Positions 50,100-62,305 of a DNA stretch of 64,000 nucleotides are shown piece by piece. A model generated the notes under the pieces. The model was not told the DNA's origin and did not search any database. It saw only the letters and a program-made list of their open reading frames with translations. A program made the position numbers and the translations under genes. How positions within the stretch are numbered: the stretch's first letter is position 1; each line of letters begins with the position of its first letter. The DNA is from Viscum album (Eukaryota; Streptophyta; Magnoliopsida; Santalales; Viscaceae): the NCBI GenBank assembly GCA_963277665.1, contig OY728143.1:232739591-232803590 (forward strand), written 5' to 3'.

Positions 50100-50880
50100 G
50101 TTTTCCATTGATTTCTTTCCTAGTTCATGGCCCATATTGAATACCACTTATAAAAAGGCCACTTTGGAATTAGTGGAACTAATGAAACAACTAGATGAAT
50201 TGAGTAACAATGGATTTATTCAACCTAGTGTTTCTCCATGGGGATCCCCTATCAATTTGGTTTATAGGAAAGACATATCTATGAATTTGTGCATTGAAAA
50301 CAGTGAGATTAATGCAATAAGAATAAAGAACATGTATACCCTACCTCAAATCTATGACTTATTTGACCAACTTCATGGAGCTCAATATTTTTCAATGATT
50401 GACCTTCGATCTGGATATCACCAGTTGTGTGTGAAGAAGGATGAAATTCCAAAAATAACACTTCAAACCTCGTACGGGCATTACGAGTTTACAGTAATGC
50501 CTTTTGGATTGACTAATTCACCCTCTATCTTCATGGATATAATGAATAGTGTTTTCAAAGAATATCTTGATGACTATGTAGTAGTATTCATTAATGATAT
50601 CTTGGTATACTCCAAAAGTAATAAAGATCAAGAAAATAACATGCGAATTATTCTAAATACTCTTAAAATAAATGAATTATACAGTAAGTCTAGAATTTTT
50701 GAATTCTGGCATCAATATATTCTTTTCTTAGTCATATTGTCTCTAAATATAGAATCTATATTGATCCTTCAAAGACCATGGAAATCCAAGAATGGCCAAC
50801 ACCGATAAGTATAACTGAGGTTCACGGTTTTATTGGTTTTTTAGGTTAATGTTGACATTTCCTCTACAATTTTACCTAGT
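50100..50880 (+). pseudogene. pol: Element C reverse transcriptase remnant
   Basis: The 223-codon open frame at 50137-50808 contains, in order: QPSVSPWGSPINLV (residues 29-42), YFSMIDLRSGYHQ (84-96, first catalytic aspartate kept), YGHYEFTVMPFGLTNSP (113-129) and VVVFINDILVYS (148-159). The FIDD motif reads FIND: the first aspartate is AAT at 50593-50595, a G-to-A change. Near 50715 a frameshift moves the rest (a PSKTMEIQEWPTP block and GFIGFLG) to another frame. Apart from this it is the least decayed RT in the window. Confidence 0.95.
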
Positions 50881-51380
50881 TGGATAACATGTTAACCAAG
50901 ATCACTCGTAAAGGGGTTAAGTTTGATTCGAAAAATGAGTGTGAAGAATGTTTTGAAGAACTAAATAGAAGAATAGTAAATTATTCTACCTTGACTCTAC
51001 CATCAGGGAATGATGGGTTGAAATTTATAGTGATGCATCAAAAAAAGGACTTGGTTGTGTTCTTATGAAGAACGATAGAGTTATTGAATATGCATCACAA
51101 CAACTAAAAATTAATGAGAAAAACTATCCAACTCATGATCTTGAGTTCGTAGCTGTAATGTTTTCTCTGAAAATATGGAGACACTATCTCTATGAAGAAA
51201 AATGTGAGATTTATACTGATCATCAGAGTTTCAAGTATATATTCTCAAAAAAATAAATCAATATCAGGAAAAGGCTATGTCTTGAACTACTCAAGGATTA
51301 TGATTTCACTATACACAACTACCTGAGGAAGAAAAATAAGGTGGAAGATGATTTGAGCAGAAAAGATCATGGTTTTTTTA
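50880..51380 (+). pseudogene. pol: Element C RNase H remnant
   Basis: The pieces at 50880-51068 and 51065-51256 are one domain split by a small frameshift near 51040. They carry [48 protein letters not shown] and FKYIFSKK in family order. After a stop at 51256 come LELLKDYD and VEDDLSRK (near 51342-51365), which ends the domain. The first RNase H catalytic aspartate (YSDAS block) falls in the frameshifted part near 51025-51040 and cannot be confirmed. Confidence 0.93.
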
Positions 51381-51579
51381 ATGAGGTGAATTTTGAAAGG
51401 GATCATATTTTCATTTATCTTGTAAATATGGATATGGGAATAACCCTGGAAGGTTAAACATCAATACTATTTCAAATGCTTTCCAAACCATCATTACTAG
51501 AAAGGTTAATGAGTTCTTAGACTGATGATGAGGAGTTTAAAAAGAATATAATTATAGTAAATGATGGGATATTTAGTGA

Positions 51580-52960
51580 CATTATATATGAAGATGGAAT
51601 TTTGAAACATGGGAAGAGACTTTGTGTTCCAAATATACCTGACCAAAAAAGGGAATTGTTGGATAGTTCTCATAGCTCAAATTTCATTGTAAAGCATAGG
51701 AGCACCAAGATGCATAAAGATTTGAAGGAACATTTTTGGTGGGACAACATGAAGAGGGAGATTGCATATTGTGTGTCAAGATTTATGGTTTTAAATAAGT
51801 GAAGTCTGGAATGAAATAGCCTAGAGGAGTCATGAAAACATTTCCCAAGACTAAGTGGAAATCACATAATATTATGATGGATTTTTTCATGGGGCTACCA
51901 AAGACTCCTAGAAGGAATGAGGCAATTTGGGCCTTTGTTGATCTTCTTTCCATGTTAGCAGATTTTCATTCTATAAGAGAAGATTTATAACTTGAACATA
52001 TGGAAAAACTATATATTAATTAAGTTTTAAGACATAATAGATTAACCCTATCGATTTTTTTTATCGTGATCCACATTTAACATCAAGATTCTAGAAAATT
52101 CTTCTGAAGGCCCTGGATTGTAAACTTTGTTTGAGCACTACCTACCACCCTCAAACTAATAGACAACTAGAACAGACTATTCAAACCATATATGACATGG
52201 TAATATCTTTCTTACATTACTTTCAAGGTATGTGGGATCAATATTTACCTCAGTAGAATTTTATTATAATAATAGCTTCCATTAAAGTATTCAGATGGCC
52301 CCATATGCAGTGTTATACGAAAATAAATGTTTCACCCCAACTTGTTGGGATGATGTTGGTGAAAAAAACTCGTAGGTCTAGAACTTGTTGAGGAAACATT
52401 GGAATAAGTGAAAGTTATCTAAACCCACATTAATGTATCTCAAATTAGGAAAAAGAGATATACTGAAAAATGAAGGAAGGATTTGGAATTTCAATTTGGA
52501 TACCATGATTTTTTAGGGTATCTCCATGGAATGGGGTTATACGTTTCGGTAAGAAGGGTTAATTGAGTAATAGGTACATCAGACCTTTGGAAAGTCTAGA
52601 ACGAATTGGGTTGTAGCTTGTTGTTCGAAAATGCCTCTAAGTCTCTTCATAGTTAATGATGTGTTCCACTTATCACTATTGAGAAAATACATGCCTGAAC
52701 CAATTCATGTGCTCACCTATGTGGAAATTGAACTTGAACTTGAACTGTCTTATTGTGAATATCCTTTCAAAATTCTTGATACCAGAGAACAAGTTCTGTG
52801 AAACTGGATGACTCGTCTGGTAAAATTACATATGGAGAAATCAGAAGATGAAAGAGGAAATGTGGGAACTCGAGGAACTTATAAAGAAGAACCACCCAAA
52901 TATTTTTATGTAGTAATATTATACAAATTTCAAGGATGAAATTATTTTAAGGAGGGGATA
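51580..52960 (+). pseudogene. pol: Element C integrase and chromodomain-like tail
   Basis: The zinc-binding part (51602-51802) keeps the two histidines (SSHSSNF...KHRSTKMH) and FWWDNMKRE, but both zinc cysteines are lost in the SRFMVLN segment. The core keeps MMDFFMGLPKTPR (first catalytic aspartate, about 51877-51915), a frameshifted YRDPHLTSRF and YHPQTNRQLEQT with the catalytic glutamate region near 52145-52180. The tail at 52740-52960 has ILDTREQVL, a stop, then LVKLH and NFKDEI, matching the group II chromodomain and the element's terminal sequence. Confidence 0.92.
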
Positions 52961-52961
52961 A

Positions 52962-55900
52962 TTTAACACCCCAAGCTTTCACATTACGTTTTCCTTTGAA
53001 TAATTCAATAGTTTTCATTATACACAACTTCGTGATTCTAACACACAACGACCAATCAAACTAGCTGTTATGAATAGTAATACTAAATTTTTGAAATATT
53101 TTAAATTTTATATTTCAGAACGGACTTCATTTTTGATTTCGTAATATCGAAATTAGATTAGGGTGAAATTTTGATATTTTCTGAAAACATTCAATTTTTG
53201 ATGAATAGTTAAAAACACTACGTTATGTGTTAAAACAAGAATTTTTATTTAAATAATTATTTATTTTATTTAAATTTATTTTATGTCATAATAGACACAT
53301 AATACATATATATGTTCAGTGTAATTCATTTGAGTCATTTTTTTATATGTTTTGATATATAAAAATTTTATTGAACTTTTTACCGTCTGTTACCCACATC
53401 CTAGGAGCATTTTAAAATGTCCATGAAACATAATTTTACCGATTCTGTGTGTTAAATTTCAAAACTCTGAGAGACAAGGTTGATATCAGTAAGAAAATTT
53501 TTTATCAATAATATGAAAATAATTTTTGTGAATAGGATTTTTTGACTTATTTACCACGGTTAAAAGTAAATAGGGTAATTAAGGGTAAAAATGATATCAT
53601 AATTCCCCTAACACATGTCTTAACTATGTTGGATAAGTGTAATTCGAACAAAAAATACCTTAGGAATAAAATATTATCCCCTTTGGTCCACTTGGATTAG
53701 ATTAGGACATTTATTATTATTTTATTTATAGAAGAGTTAAAAGTGTTAAATTCAATATTTAATAACTAAAAATTTTTTAAGATAGGGTCATACATAAGAT
53801 AAATTATACTGTAAAATTTTCATTAGAATGATAAAAATATTTCCTACATAATGTTATTTTATTTTTAAATTTTAGACCTTGAATAATTTAATTTATATAT
53901 GACACAAGTATTATATAGTAATAAACTTATTAATGAAAGATTAAAATAATTGAAATTATAAATATCCAAATAAATGAAATTTGATACTTTTGATGAAATA
54001 TAGTAATTTTATATTTAAATATGACATGTTTGGTTTCATTAAATAATTATTTCGATGTAATAATGCTGTAATGATTTTCCCAAAAACCAATTACTAAATA
54101 GTGTTAATGGGAAATGGTATATGTCAAACTATTTAACTAAGAGTGAAATCTAAAACATATGGTTAATATGATGATCTAAACCAATCTAAAACCTAGTGGT
54201 TGAGAGGTTTTTTACCCATCACAACCTTATCCTCTAAAAAATTCATTTTGGAGCCATTAGAAACTGAAAATGATTTTATTATAAAATAATATTTTAAGCA
54301 TTTCCTAAAGTGACCCTCATCTCACATCGAAAGGGGTACTTCCCCTTCTCTTAATTTAACTCATCCAATGCCATTTGGATAGACCAAATACTACCCGAAT
54401 ATCCTTGAATCTTCTATCTCTTCATCATAGAGGCATGCATTTGGTCATAAATCCAACCTAACGAACCCTTTTTATCAAATCAATAGAAAGAATCTGAATA
54501 AGAGGTAAAATTTTCATCACTTCTTTCATGTTCTATTCTTCATCCACTTCCCCTTTCTTGGTTTTTTCCATTATAAAATAATAATACCAGTAATTCTATA
54601 TGATGTGATGTTATTATAAAAATGGTACAACCATATTCATTATTCTATCCATCATTTTAATGACAACATCACCATACATGCGTACGTACGACTTACCATC
54701 TCTACATTATGGTGTAGTTTGTTATTAAAAAACTTCATTATTTGGATGGGTATAATAATAAGTATAAATGATTTAATAATTAATATAACATGTTAATGAT
54801 TATTTATATATTATATACCATGAAATTTCATACGATTTCTCCACCAATATAATCATATTGTCACTCGTGCATAAGTACGGATTATCGTCTCCACGAACGC
54901 GATGGGATTCATTCCCCATCGTAATCAATCAAGAATAATTTTCTGTTTATGATTAAAAATAATGTTTATGATCATAATATCATTCTGTATATGAATAAAA
55001 TACATCCTATTCCTTACTAACATGGATTACATAACCTTGAATATAATGGAAAATAAATCAGTTTACACCCGAAATGATGATACTTCTAAAATATTATTAT
55101 CAAAGAAATATTATAAGATCATATATGATATCATATTTAAGTATATGGTTCATGAATAATTTAATAACAATTATTTAATGATTATATATGAGGTTAATGT
55201 ACCCTCGACCAAGGAAATGTAGAAGGTAAGGGTTAATTCAATAATCTCTTTATTATGCGAGGTTTTTTTACGTAAGCATCTACTGGGACCTCATTATCAT
55301 ATACATCTGTGTTTTCTTAAAAATAAATTTCAAAACATTTTTACTCTTTACTAGACAATAGGGTAAATTACATTTATACCCTTAATTGACCTTATATGTT
55401 TTTGAAGGAATCTTTCTGTCATTTTTCAAACAAGGTACTTTATGACCTTTTCGACAAAATTAAGGTTAGAATGTTTTTTAACATATACGGTGGGTGTGGC
55501 TCTTTTCATCTGTTATAACATCATCAAAGATTCCCTTACAAGCTTATAAGAATATTTTCTCAATAAATGTTTTCTTTTATAATTATATTACATTAAATTA
55601 TTTCAAAATAGAAAGAGATATTTCTATAAAAAATCATTGCTTTCAACTATGTCAACATCCTTTTGATCGATTTTAAGCTTGTTTAAAGTTGATTTATTAT
55701 GATATTAATCATCCCTATTGTATTGAACGTTTTGTGATATGTTTGACTGTGGATGTGTTATTTTTAAACCATTCATGGTTTATGGATAATGTATTGACAT
55801 TTTGTATGCTAGTTTTAATATGAATGATTATTATTGTTTAAAACTTTTCATATGAGTAATGCACTGGACTTAGTAAGTGATGGTTGGAGCCCGATATAGC

Positions 55901-56506
55901 TCCTTGATGCATCGGTAGGTCTCAGTAGAAAAACTAGTGTCTTGGAACATTTCCTTTACAAAATATTATCTGTATTTTCGGCACAGAACCTTGACTATGA
56001 GTTTATGATGTCTGGAATTATGCATTCCATCATTATGGAATTGGCTATTAATATTGCATCTGATTATTCTACTAGTAGAATATCCATATAAATAAGTAAA
56101 TGGAATTATTTGATTTTATCTTTTCCATATTATGATGAATTTTTTGTTTAAACGGATTTTTTTTAGTCTTATACAATTCTTTAAATTTTTATGCTTATTT
56201 ATTAATATTTCTGCTATATTGTTATCCCTACTGAGAATCTAAGAACACCCCTTTTGATGTTTTTTCCTAGTATGTGAATAATTATTTCAAGGTCAATCAA
56301 TAAGGATAGGATATGGATATAAGTGTGTTCAAAGGGGGAAATAATTTGTTGATATTTTTATTTTTTGTTGTAATGTAAAACATATGAATGTATCTAGTAC
56401 TTTTAAGGCTACTAAACTGATCAGTCTTTCGGAACATTATTCTTTTATCCTGCCAATGTTATGTAATAACCCACCAACATTGTGTAACTAGGGATGGGGT
56501 GTTACA
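52962..56506 (+). repeat. Element C 3' LTR
   Basis: It starts TTTAACACCCC after a GGAGGGG tract and ends GGTGTTACA. Because it is uninterrupted it serves as the empty site for D (55720-55724). Confidence 0.94.
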
Positions 56507-56673
56507 TTGGTGACTTGAGAGGGTTCTCCCTCCGTGGCGTCGGCTAGGGTGGACCCCACCATATCGGTCCACCAAACCGTGCGCCGCACTGTGGGGTGCC
56601 TCAGCTGGCTGTGCCACTGCGCCACACCTCCGAGCTGTACCCATCGCGGGCTGAGCTAGACCAATATCGGGTT

Positions 56674-56753
56674 GGGGTGACCAAAACTAGGTAGGGATGA
56701 TCCAAACTAGGTATGGATGACCTGAACCAGGTCAGGATGACCAGAACCAGGTC
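56674..56753 (+). repeat. 20-bp minisatellite in LTR F
   Basis: Four copies with an exact 20-bp period, close to GGGATGACCAAAACTAGGTA. The A LTR has a related 19-bp unit at 7808-7855. Confidence 0.9.
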
Positions 56754-57295
56754 TGGCCCGCCCATGTATGGTTGGGCATGGCCTCTCTGACGATGTCGGA
56801 TCAGACCCTAGCCCCTCTAGACCCAGATATCCATTTTTGGCCATATCTTGAGAATCGAGTGTCCTTTTGATGAACAGTCTATTGTACAAGAATCCTTGGA
56901 TCGATACGGTCCTTTTGGTATACTCCAATACTGTTTTGGATAATTTTGGAGTATGGCCGGGTAGGATCGAACCCTGAATCCAAACGGTCCCTCGGAGCGG
57001 AAACACTAATAAATTTCAGTCTGGGTGTCTGATTGGTGCACCCTCTATTATGTTGGTTCCCTTATGACATGATATAACTTTGGAATACTTCTCTGTGGGA
57101 CTATTTGGCAGTATAGGTACAAAAGATATCTCAAGGGACAGATTCTATGGAACTCGAGCGCACCGAGTGTGAGGATTCTAGTGGATGGCAGTGTGGTGGA
57201 GGTTAGAGACAAATAATACTAACGATAGTTATCTAGCGACTCTGGGAATCTCAGATCCTGTGTGGGTAATTGTGGGGGTTAGTATCTATCTATAT

Positions 57296-57540
57296 TTTGT
57301 GGTTCAGCGCTTAGTGATCTTGTGTGGGTCAGCGCATAACGATCATGTGTGGGTCAGATCCTTTGTGGGTCAGCGATCAACGATCCTATGTGGGTCAGCG
57401 CATACCGATATTGTGTGGGTCAAATCCTGTGTTGTTCGTCACGTAGAGATCCTATGTGGGTCAACACATACCGATCTTTAGTGGGTCTGATCTTATGTGG
57501 GTCATTACAGGGTTAATTACCTATCAATCCTATGTGGGTC
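57296..57540 (+). repeat. ~25-bp minisatellite in LTR F
   Basis: Eight to ten repeats of a unit containing TGTGTGGGTCAGCGCATA with GATCCTATG-like ends. Most are spaced 25 bases apart, with shorter 17-base variants. It is absent from A's LTRs at the matching place. Confidence 0.85.
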
Positions 57541-57675
57541 AGACTCCGTATAATCAATAGTGTTGCCTCTTGATAGAATAAGATGATATAGCATCGCGAC
57601 CAATCATATGTACTTCTATACTTCACTAAAATCCTAGTTTGAGTTGAGACTCTGTTTGAAAAATGTCTTTTAACT

Positions 57676-57900
57676 GTGTGGGTCTTTTACATTTGTGGTA
57701 CTATATTAGTGGTGATACATGTGTGGAACTTTTACTTTCATGGTAATATCATCGTGGTGATACCAGTGTGGTACTTTTACCTTCATGGTATTATCTTCAT
57801 GGTGATACCTATGTCGTACTTTTACATTCGTGGTACTATCTTCGAGTTTTTACCTTTGTGGTACTTCTACCATAAAGGTGTTACCTTGTGGTATACTACC
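57676..57900 (+). repeat. 45-bp minisatellite in LTR F
   Basis: Five units start at 57676, 57721, 57766, 57811 and 57856, an exact 45-bp period. The core is GTGTGGTACTTTTAC followed by a TTCATGGTA-like part and GTGATACC. As 45 is a multiple of three it keeps one frame open with a 15-residue period. I treat that as a by-product, not a gene. Confidence 0.93.
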
Positions 57901-58542
57901 CTCATGTATGAGATGAGTATATCTTGAAAACATAGGAATATGTATGGGAATATACCTAAGTAGAGTTTATGTCTAACTTTTTGGTTTTTCCTTTTTGGAA
58001 CATAGGAGACCTACAGGGTCTTAGGGCCCCTACTATGTATCGTTATACTCACCCCTTCACGGTATTCGCTCGTACCTTGTTTTTTCTTGTGTAGAAGATG
58101 TACAACAGTGATCGAGGCTGAGGGAGACAGGACTGGATGGTGCTCCGAGGTTGACATTCGGCATCACATGAATCGAAGAAAACATGCAGATGTGGAGTAC
58201 TGTGGAGGCGATCTATACCTACCCTTCTGGTAGAATCTACGGTGGATGATCCAGGAGCTTCTTTTAACTTTTCAACAATTTTTTACTTTTCAATCGTACT
58301 TGTACATTTCCAGTAGGGCTAGTATTCCGTCCCCTTTACTTTTAGTACACTTTTACTATAATAGTTTACTTTAGAGTTTCTTCTTGTTGTGTTGTTAGAC
58401 CATGTGTTTGTATAGGTTCAAGGAAATGCCTTCTCATTTTAGAGAATAAACTTTTCGGTGCAAGTCGTCAGCCCCTGTCCGATGGAAGGCGATATTGGGG
58501 TAGTCACAGTATGGGCCCCAGGGGACGGTTCATGAAAATTTT

Positions 58543-59192
58543 GGCCTTCTATGTTTTATTTTATTAGGATTTGTCAGTTTGAGTGACTTGACTTGTGATT
58601 CCTTTTGTAATAGGGGTATAGCCGGATGAAAACATTTCATTACACATTTTGGGATAAGGAGGTTTTGGTTAATGGTTTAGATGTCCCTTTTATAGAATCG
58701 AGTGAGACCAATTTCAGTTAATTATATTGAGATTAAACAATTTCATTACAAAGCTCACCCTTTTATGACCTCATATGTGATTGGGTTCACCTGGATAATG
58801 GAAAAATGTCAAAATCATCGATATAAGACTTAAGGATGTGAATTATAAAAATTTCGAATTTTGGTGGTATTATGGCTTACAATTTGCCCCTTTTTCTATT
58901 AAATCTATGGTGGGGAGCACCATTTGCCATATGGTTAATGAGACTATGACATGATCAACTCTCTTGTTAAAATATCTGGAGATTTCATTGTTCGATGTTT
59001 TAGTTATGAAACGAGAATTTGTTCATGTTTGACAACATAACTTTTGTATGCTTAGATAGTGCATGAAGGTGATTTGGGCATTTGGAAATGAGACATGATG
59101 GTCTATATGAGACTTCACGACCAATTGTGATCGAGTGGTATTTTGTGGTTTCCATGGAATCTCAGGGATGAGAATTTATAAGGTAGGGAGGT
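58543..59192 (+). other. Element E internal region, last part
   Basis: About 650 bases between LTR F and E's 3' LTR. No enzyme motif is visible. The last 40 bases (a 'ctcagggatgagaattt' stretch, then AAGGTAGGGAGG) resemble the pol end and polypurine tract found before the 3' LTRs of this class. Confidence 0.6.
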
Positions 59193-62100
59193 TGTTACAA
59201 CCCTTGTTTTTTAGCCACGGTAGAATCAAATGGAATTATACTTATTTAATTTAGTAGATTTTTCATTAGTGTAATTTAGATTTGAAATTTAATACTAACT
59301 GTTTTAAAACTTCATGTTGTCTTTTTTAGACTTGGTTAAAGTCCCAATTGGTCCCTTAGATGTCTCTTTGAGTTTCGGGTGGGGTCAGGCCCAAGAAATC
59401 ACATGTTCGGGTTGTATGAATTGGAAAAATAATTTTTTTTTTGAAACTATGCAGCCCCCAGAACCTAACTATGTTGCCTAATCTAGAGGTACAATTTTTT
59501 GTCACATGGTCTGCACATTTTTTACCAAAAACATGCACCTATCCTGTATGGTTAGTTATAAACATGTAGTAACCTCAAACTATTCCCCAATAAGTGTGCA
59601 CGTGGTTAGGGAAAACCTTTTGGTATGACAATGAAAGGAGGACTTCATAAGGAATAATTATTTTACAATTGTCACATTGTTTTTCCAAAATGAGTGGCCA
59701 AACCATGTTACACAATTTTTTTAGGGAAAAATCCATTTTCCCTCAATGAATCTTATATTCAATTTCTCCTTTCATTATTCTCCCTCCAACCACATGGACT
59801 CACATCTCAATGTCTATAGAGCTCCCAAGATTTTCCTATATCAGATGAATATACCAACACCATTTGTTTTTCAATTCAAACACTATCATCCCATATAGAT
59901 CATCATTAGTAAGCTCTCTATTTGTGTTGTATCCCTTATAAGATTCAAATCCTAAAAAATCTATTTTCGAGTGAGCTAATTATCTCAATTTTCTATAAAA
60001 ATACCTATTATTTATTTTTTCAATAAAAAATTAATTAAGACATTTTTATTGGATGAGTGATGAATTTCATGAATTAAGTAGGTGGTTTGCATAATTTTCA
60101 TCATGTTTCATCAATTTCATAAGCAATGTCATCGGACCACATTCCGGCATTTGTCCTTTGTTTCCTTAATGATATTGTCTTAAATATAAATTGTATTAGA
60201 CATCGAGTATTGCTCATATTGAGTGTTTTCTTTTAAATATAAGATTCCAACCTAGATCATGGAAACTCTTGGTTGTGAAGGACTTTATTTCCCTTTTATA
60301 ATTAGTTTATTAATCATTATGAAGTCCATATAAGAATCGATCTTTAATTAATAACTAAATTTTACCTTTTAGTCATTCATAAAATTAATAAAGGTACATT
60401 ATAAGTTCAATTTTTGAATTTTAATTTATTTATCCATCTGTGGTAACTTTTTAAAATTCTTCCTTAATGTGTATTGATTTATGAATCATGTATTTTAAAA
60501 CTTAATTATGTTAAATGATTTGTTTGATAAAAATAGTCATGATAACATAATAAAACCCCTCAACTGAGGTTCACTATCCTCAAAATTTAATAAGTGATGA
60601 TAAGTTATTTATTAAATTCATGGATGAATTCATTGATGTTTCTTTATTAATTGATTTCTTGTTTTATATTATGCATGTGTAGGGAATGAAATAAAATTGT
60701 ATTCTCAAATATAGTTTCACCTTTATTAATGTTTATAGAACCATTGGAACTTCTATGTGAATGGCTTGACCCACACCTATATAAGTGACTAGTGATCCAA
60801 ATCTACTCCTAGGGCTTGGCTTGCTTCATAAATGGATTTTACAGAGTAAAAAAATTTCCAACTAACCATGGTACCTTTTCATTTCCCTTTTGTGCCATAT
60901 GAAATGAATTTCAATGTATTGATAGATTCAATGGATTGTTTTGAGTTTAATATATTATTCATGATTACTTGTTTTATTTTAATGACTGTATTGATATGAG
61001 ATGAATGATGTATAAAAAGGGAGGTAAGATCATTCCAGTTGTTATGTAATTAATATTGACTTCTGTTAACTGTTATAATTTTGATGCACTTTGTTATGAT
61101 AGGTAATATTAAAAGTAAATAATGAGAGGTAAATCCAAATGAATTTGAATTATAAAAATGATAAATCATTGATATTGGATATGGAATGATCGGGAGGGTT
61201 TTTCTGAGCATGTAATTATCATTCCCCTTTATATTAGGTATTGAGCATGTCGGCTCACACTAGTAATACTATGTGGATGGTCTTCATGTTTCACTATGTC
61301 TTTTTTTACTATTGACATGAAGGGGAACTAACTATCGTTCAAGTGTTGACATCATTGTATTGTCTCCATATCCATTAAAGAGTATTGATTCTCCCATTAA
61401 TCAGGAGATGTAGTTCGTTAGCCTATTGTAATGTGATTATAGGATTTTTTAGACTAGTTTTGGATGACTGTCTTATGCCATGGTATAGCTAGTGCCTAGT
61501 ATTCCTGGTATATGTAAATTTCATATGTACATACATGGTCCATACAATAGGATGAAATATAAAACAATACTATATAAATTATTACGGGTCAGACATCTTT
61601 TTCTTGATGTGAGACAAAGTTGGTAGGTTTACCAAGATTCCTTGAGGAACCTGACTGGGTTAAGGGTTATTTATTCAATACTTTTTTATTATTTTTAATA
61701 CCTATAAAAAAAATTACCTTACATTCATCATATCATTTTAGTTGTACGCACCATGGGAGGAATCATGTTGGGATTTAAATCTCATACACATCTTAGGCTT
61801 CCATTTCACCAGGGTAACAAAATATATCTCATATTTGTAGGACCATGTAATAAAAATTGTGTGGTACACTTGTACCTAGTATTTATGAGAATAGGATTGA
61901 TATAGATATGATCTTGGAGTTCGCCTATAGGGATTTTAATTTCTTTTCAGTACTCATGTATTATATTGTATCTTATGGTCTGATGTATGTATGCTATTAT
62001 AGTTTATGTGTCACAATATGGACATGAATGAATTTTATATATTGGATTTGTTAAACATTTATTATTCTTCTTAAATTAGTCTTATGATTCTATATAATTA

Positions 62101-62300
62101 TTTATTAAACACTCCTCCATTTTTTTTTCGGACACTCATCGATGCTACTCTAATTTTGAGGGTATAGTCACCCCCACAATCATCTCATTAGACACTCAAT
62201 ACTAGTAATTAGCCTCTAAAATATTTATAGGCACACATGATTCTTTATTACTGACTTTTCTGGCCAATAATTTCATGGTTTGTTGGGACATGACAATACA
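59193..62300 (+). repeat. Element E 3' LTR
   Basis: It starts TGTTACAACCC and ends AATACA. It pairs with the two-part 5' LTR (5816-6169 and 16728-19486). Because it is uninterrupted it shows the empty site of A near 59540. Confidence 0.85.
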
Positions 62301-62305
62301 CTAGT

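Larger units (their letters stand above)
34792..56506 (+). mobile_element. Element C, Ty3/gypsy Tekay-like retrotransposon
   Basis: C is inserted in LTR F and itself interrupted by D. The 5' LTR is 34792-37737 plus 47165-47957 (about 3.74 kb). The 3' LTR is 52962-56506 (3545 bases). Without D the element is about 12.3 kb. It has a clear PBS, gag with a zinc knuckle, protease, RT, RNase H, integrase and a chromodomain-like tail, then a GGAGGGG polypurine tract. It is the best-preserved coding element of the window but still has stops, frameshifts and a dead RT. Possible target duplication: TTCGG on the left and TTGGT on the right, weak. Confidence 0.94.
32901..58537 (+). mobile_element. Solo LTR F (A-related), split by element C
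   Basis: F is 32901-34791 plus 56507-58537, about 3.9 kb when rejoined. It is related to the LTRs of A: it starts TATAATGTCCCAG (A: TTTAATGACCCGG), has the ~170-bp modules, the GC-rich island and the conserved end (58210-58537 with 8690-9018 and 16385-16717). No PBS follows and no polypurine tract precedes, so it is a solo LTR. The left flank is ATTTC (32896-32900) and the right flank ATTTT (58538-58542), a likely 5-bp target duplication with one change. It is about 1 kb longer than A's LTR because of internal tandem repeats. Confidence 0.75.
56507..58537 (+). repeat. Solo LTR F, second part
   Basis: It continues the GC-rich island, then carries three different minisatellites and the conserved LTR end. 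The end (58400-58537) aligns with 8880-9018 and 16580-16717, sharing GGTAGTCACA. It ends TGAAA, from TGACA. Confidence 0.82.
5816..62300 (+). mobile_element. Element E, outermost nested LTR retrotransposon
   Basis: E is recognised by its LTR pair. The 5' LTR is 5816-6169 plus 16728-19486, split by element A. The 3' LTR is 59193-62300. The rejoined 5' LTR is about 3113 bases and the 3' LTR 3108. A primer-binding site follows the 5' LTR, and a purine-rich tract precedes the 3' LTR. The internal pieces left after removing B and F are 19487-21168, 31401-32895 and 58543-59192, about 3.8 kb in all. I find no clear gag or pol in them except a pol-tail-like context just before the 3' LTR, so E is either non-autonomous or has lost its coding region. 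The right flank is CTAGT (62301-62305). The left flank reads TTTAT here and TTAGT in the duplicated copy near 4758-4762, giving a plausible decayed 5-bp target duplication. Confidence 0.75.

Noticed and set aside
57676..57927. 83-codon ORF with 15-residue repeats
   Set aside because: It is an in-frame reading of the 45-bp minisatellite; no signal suggests translation.
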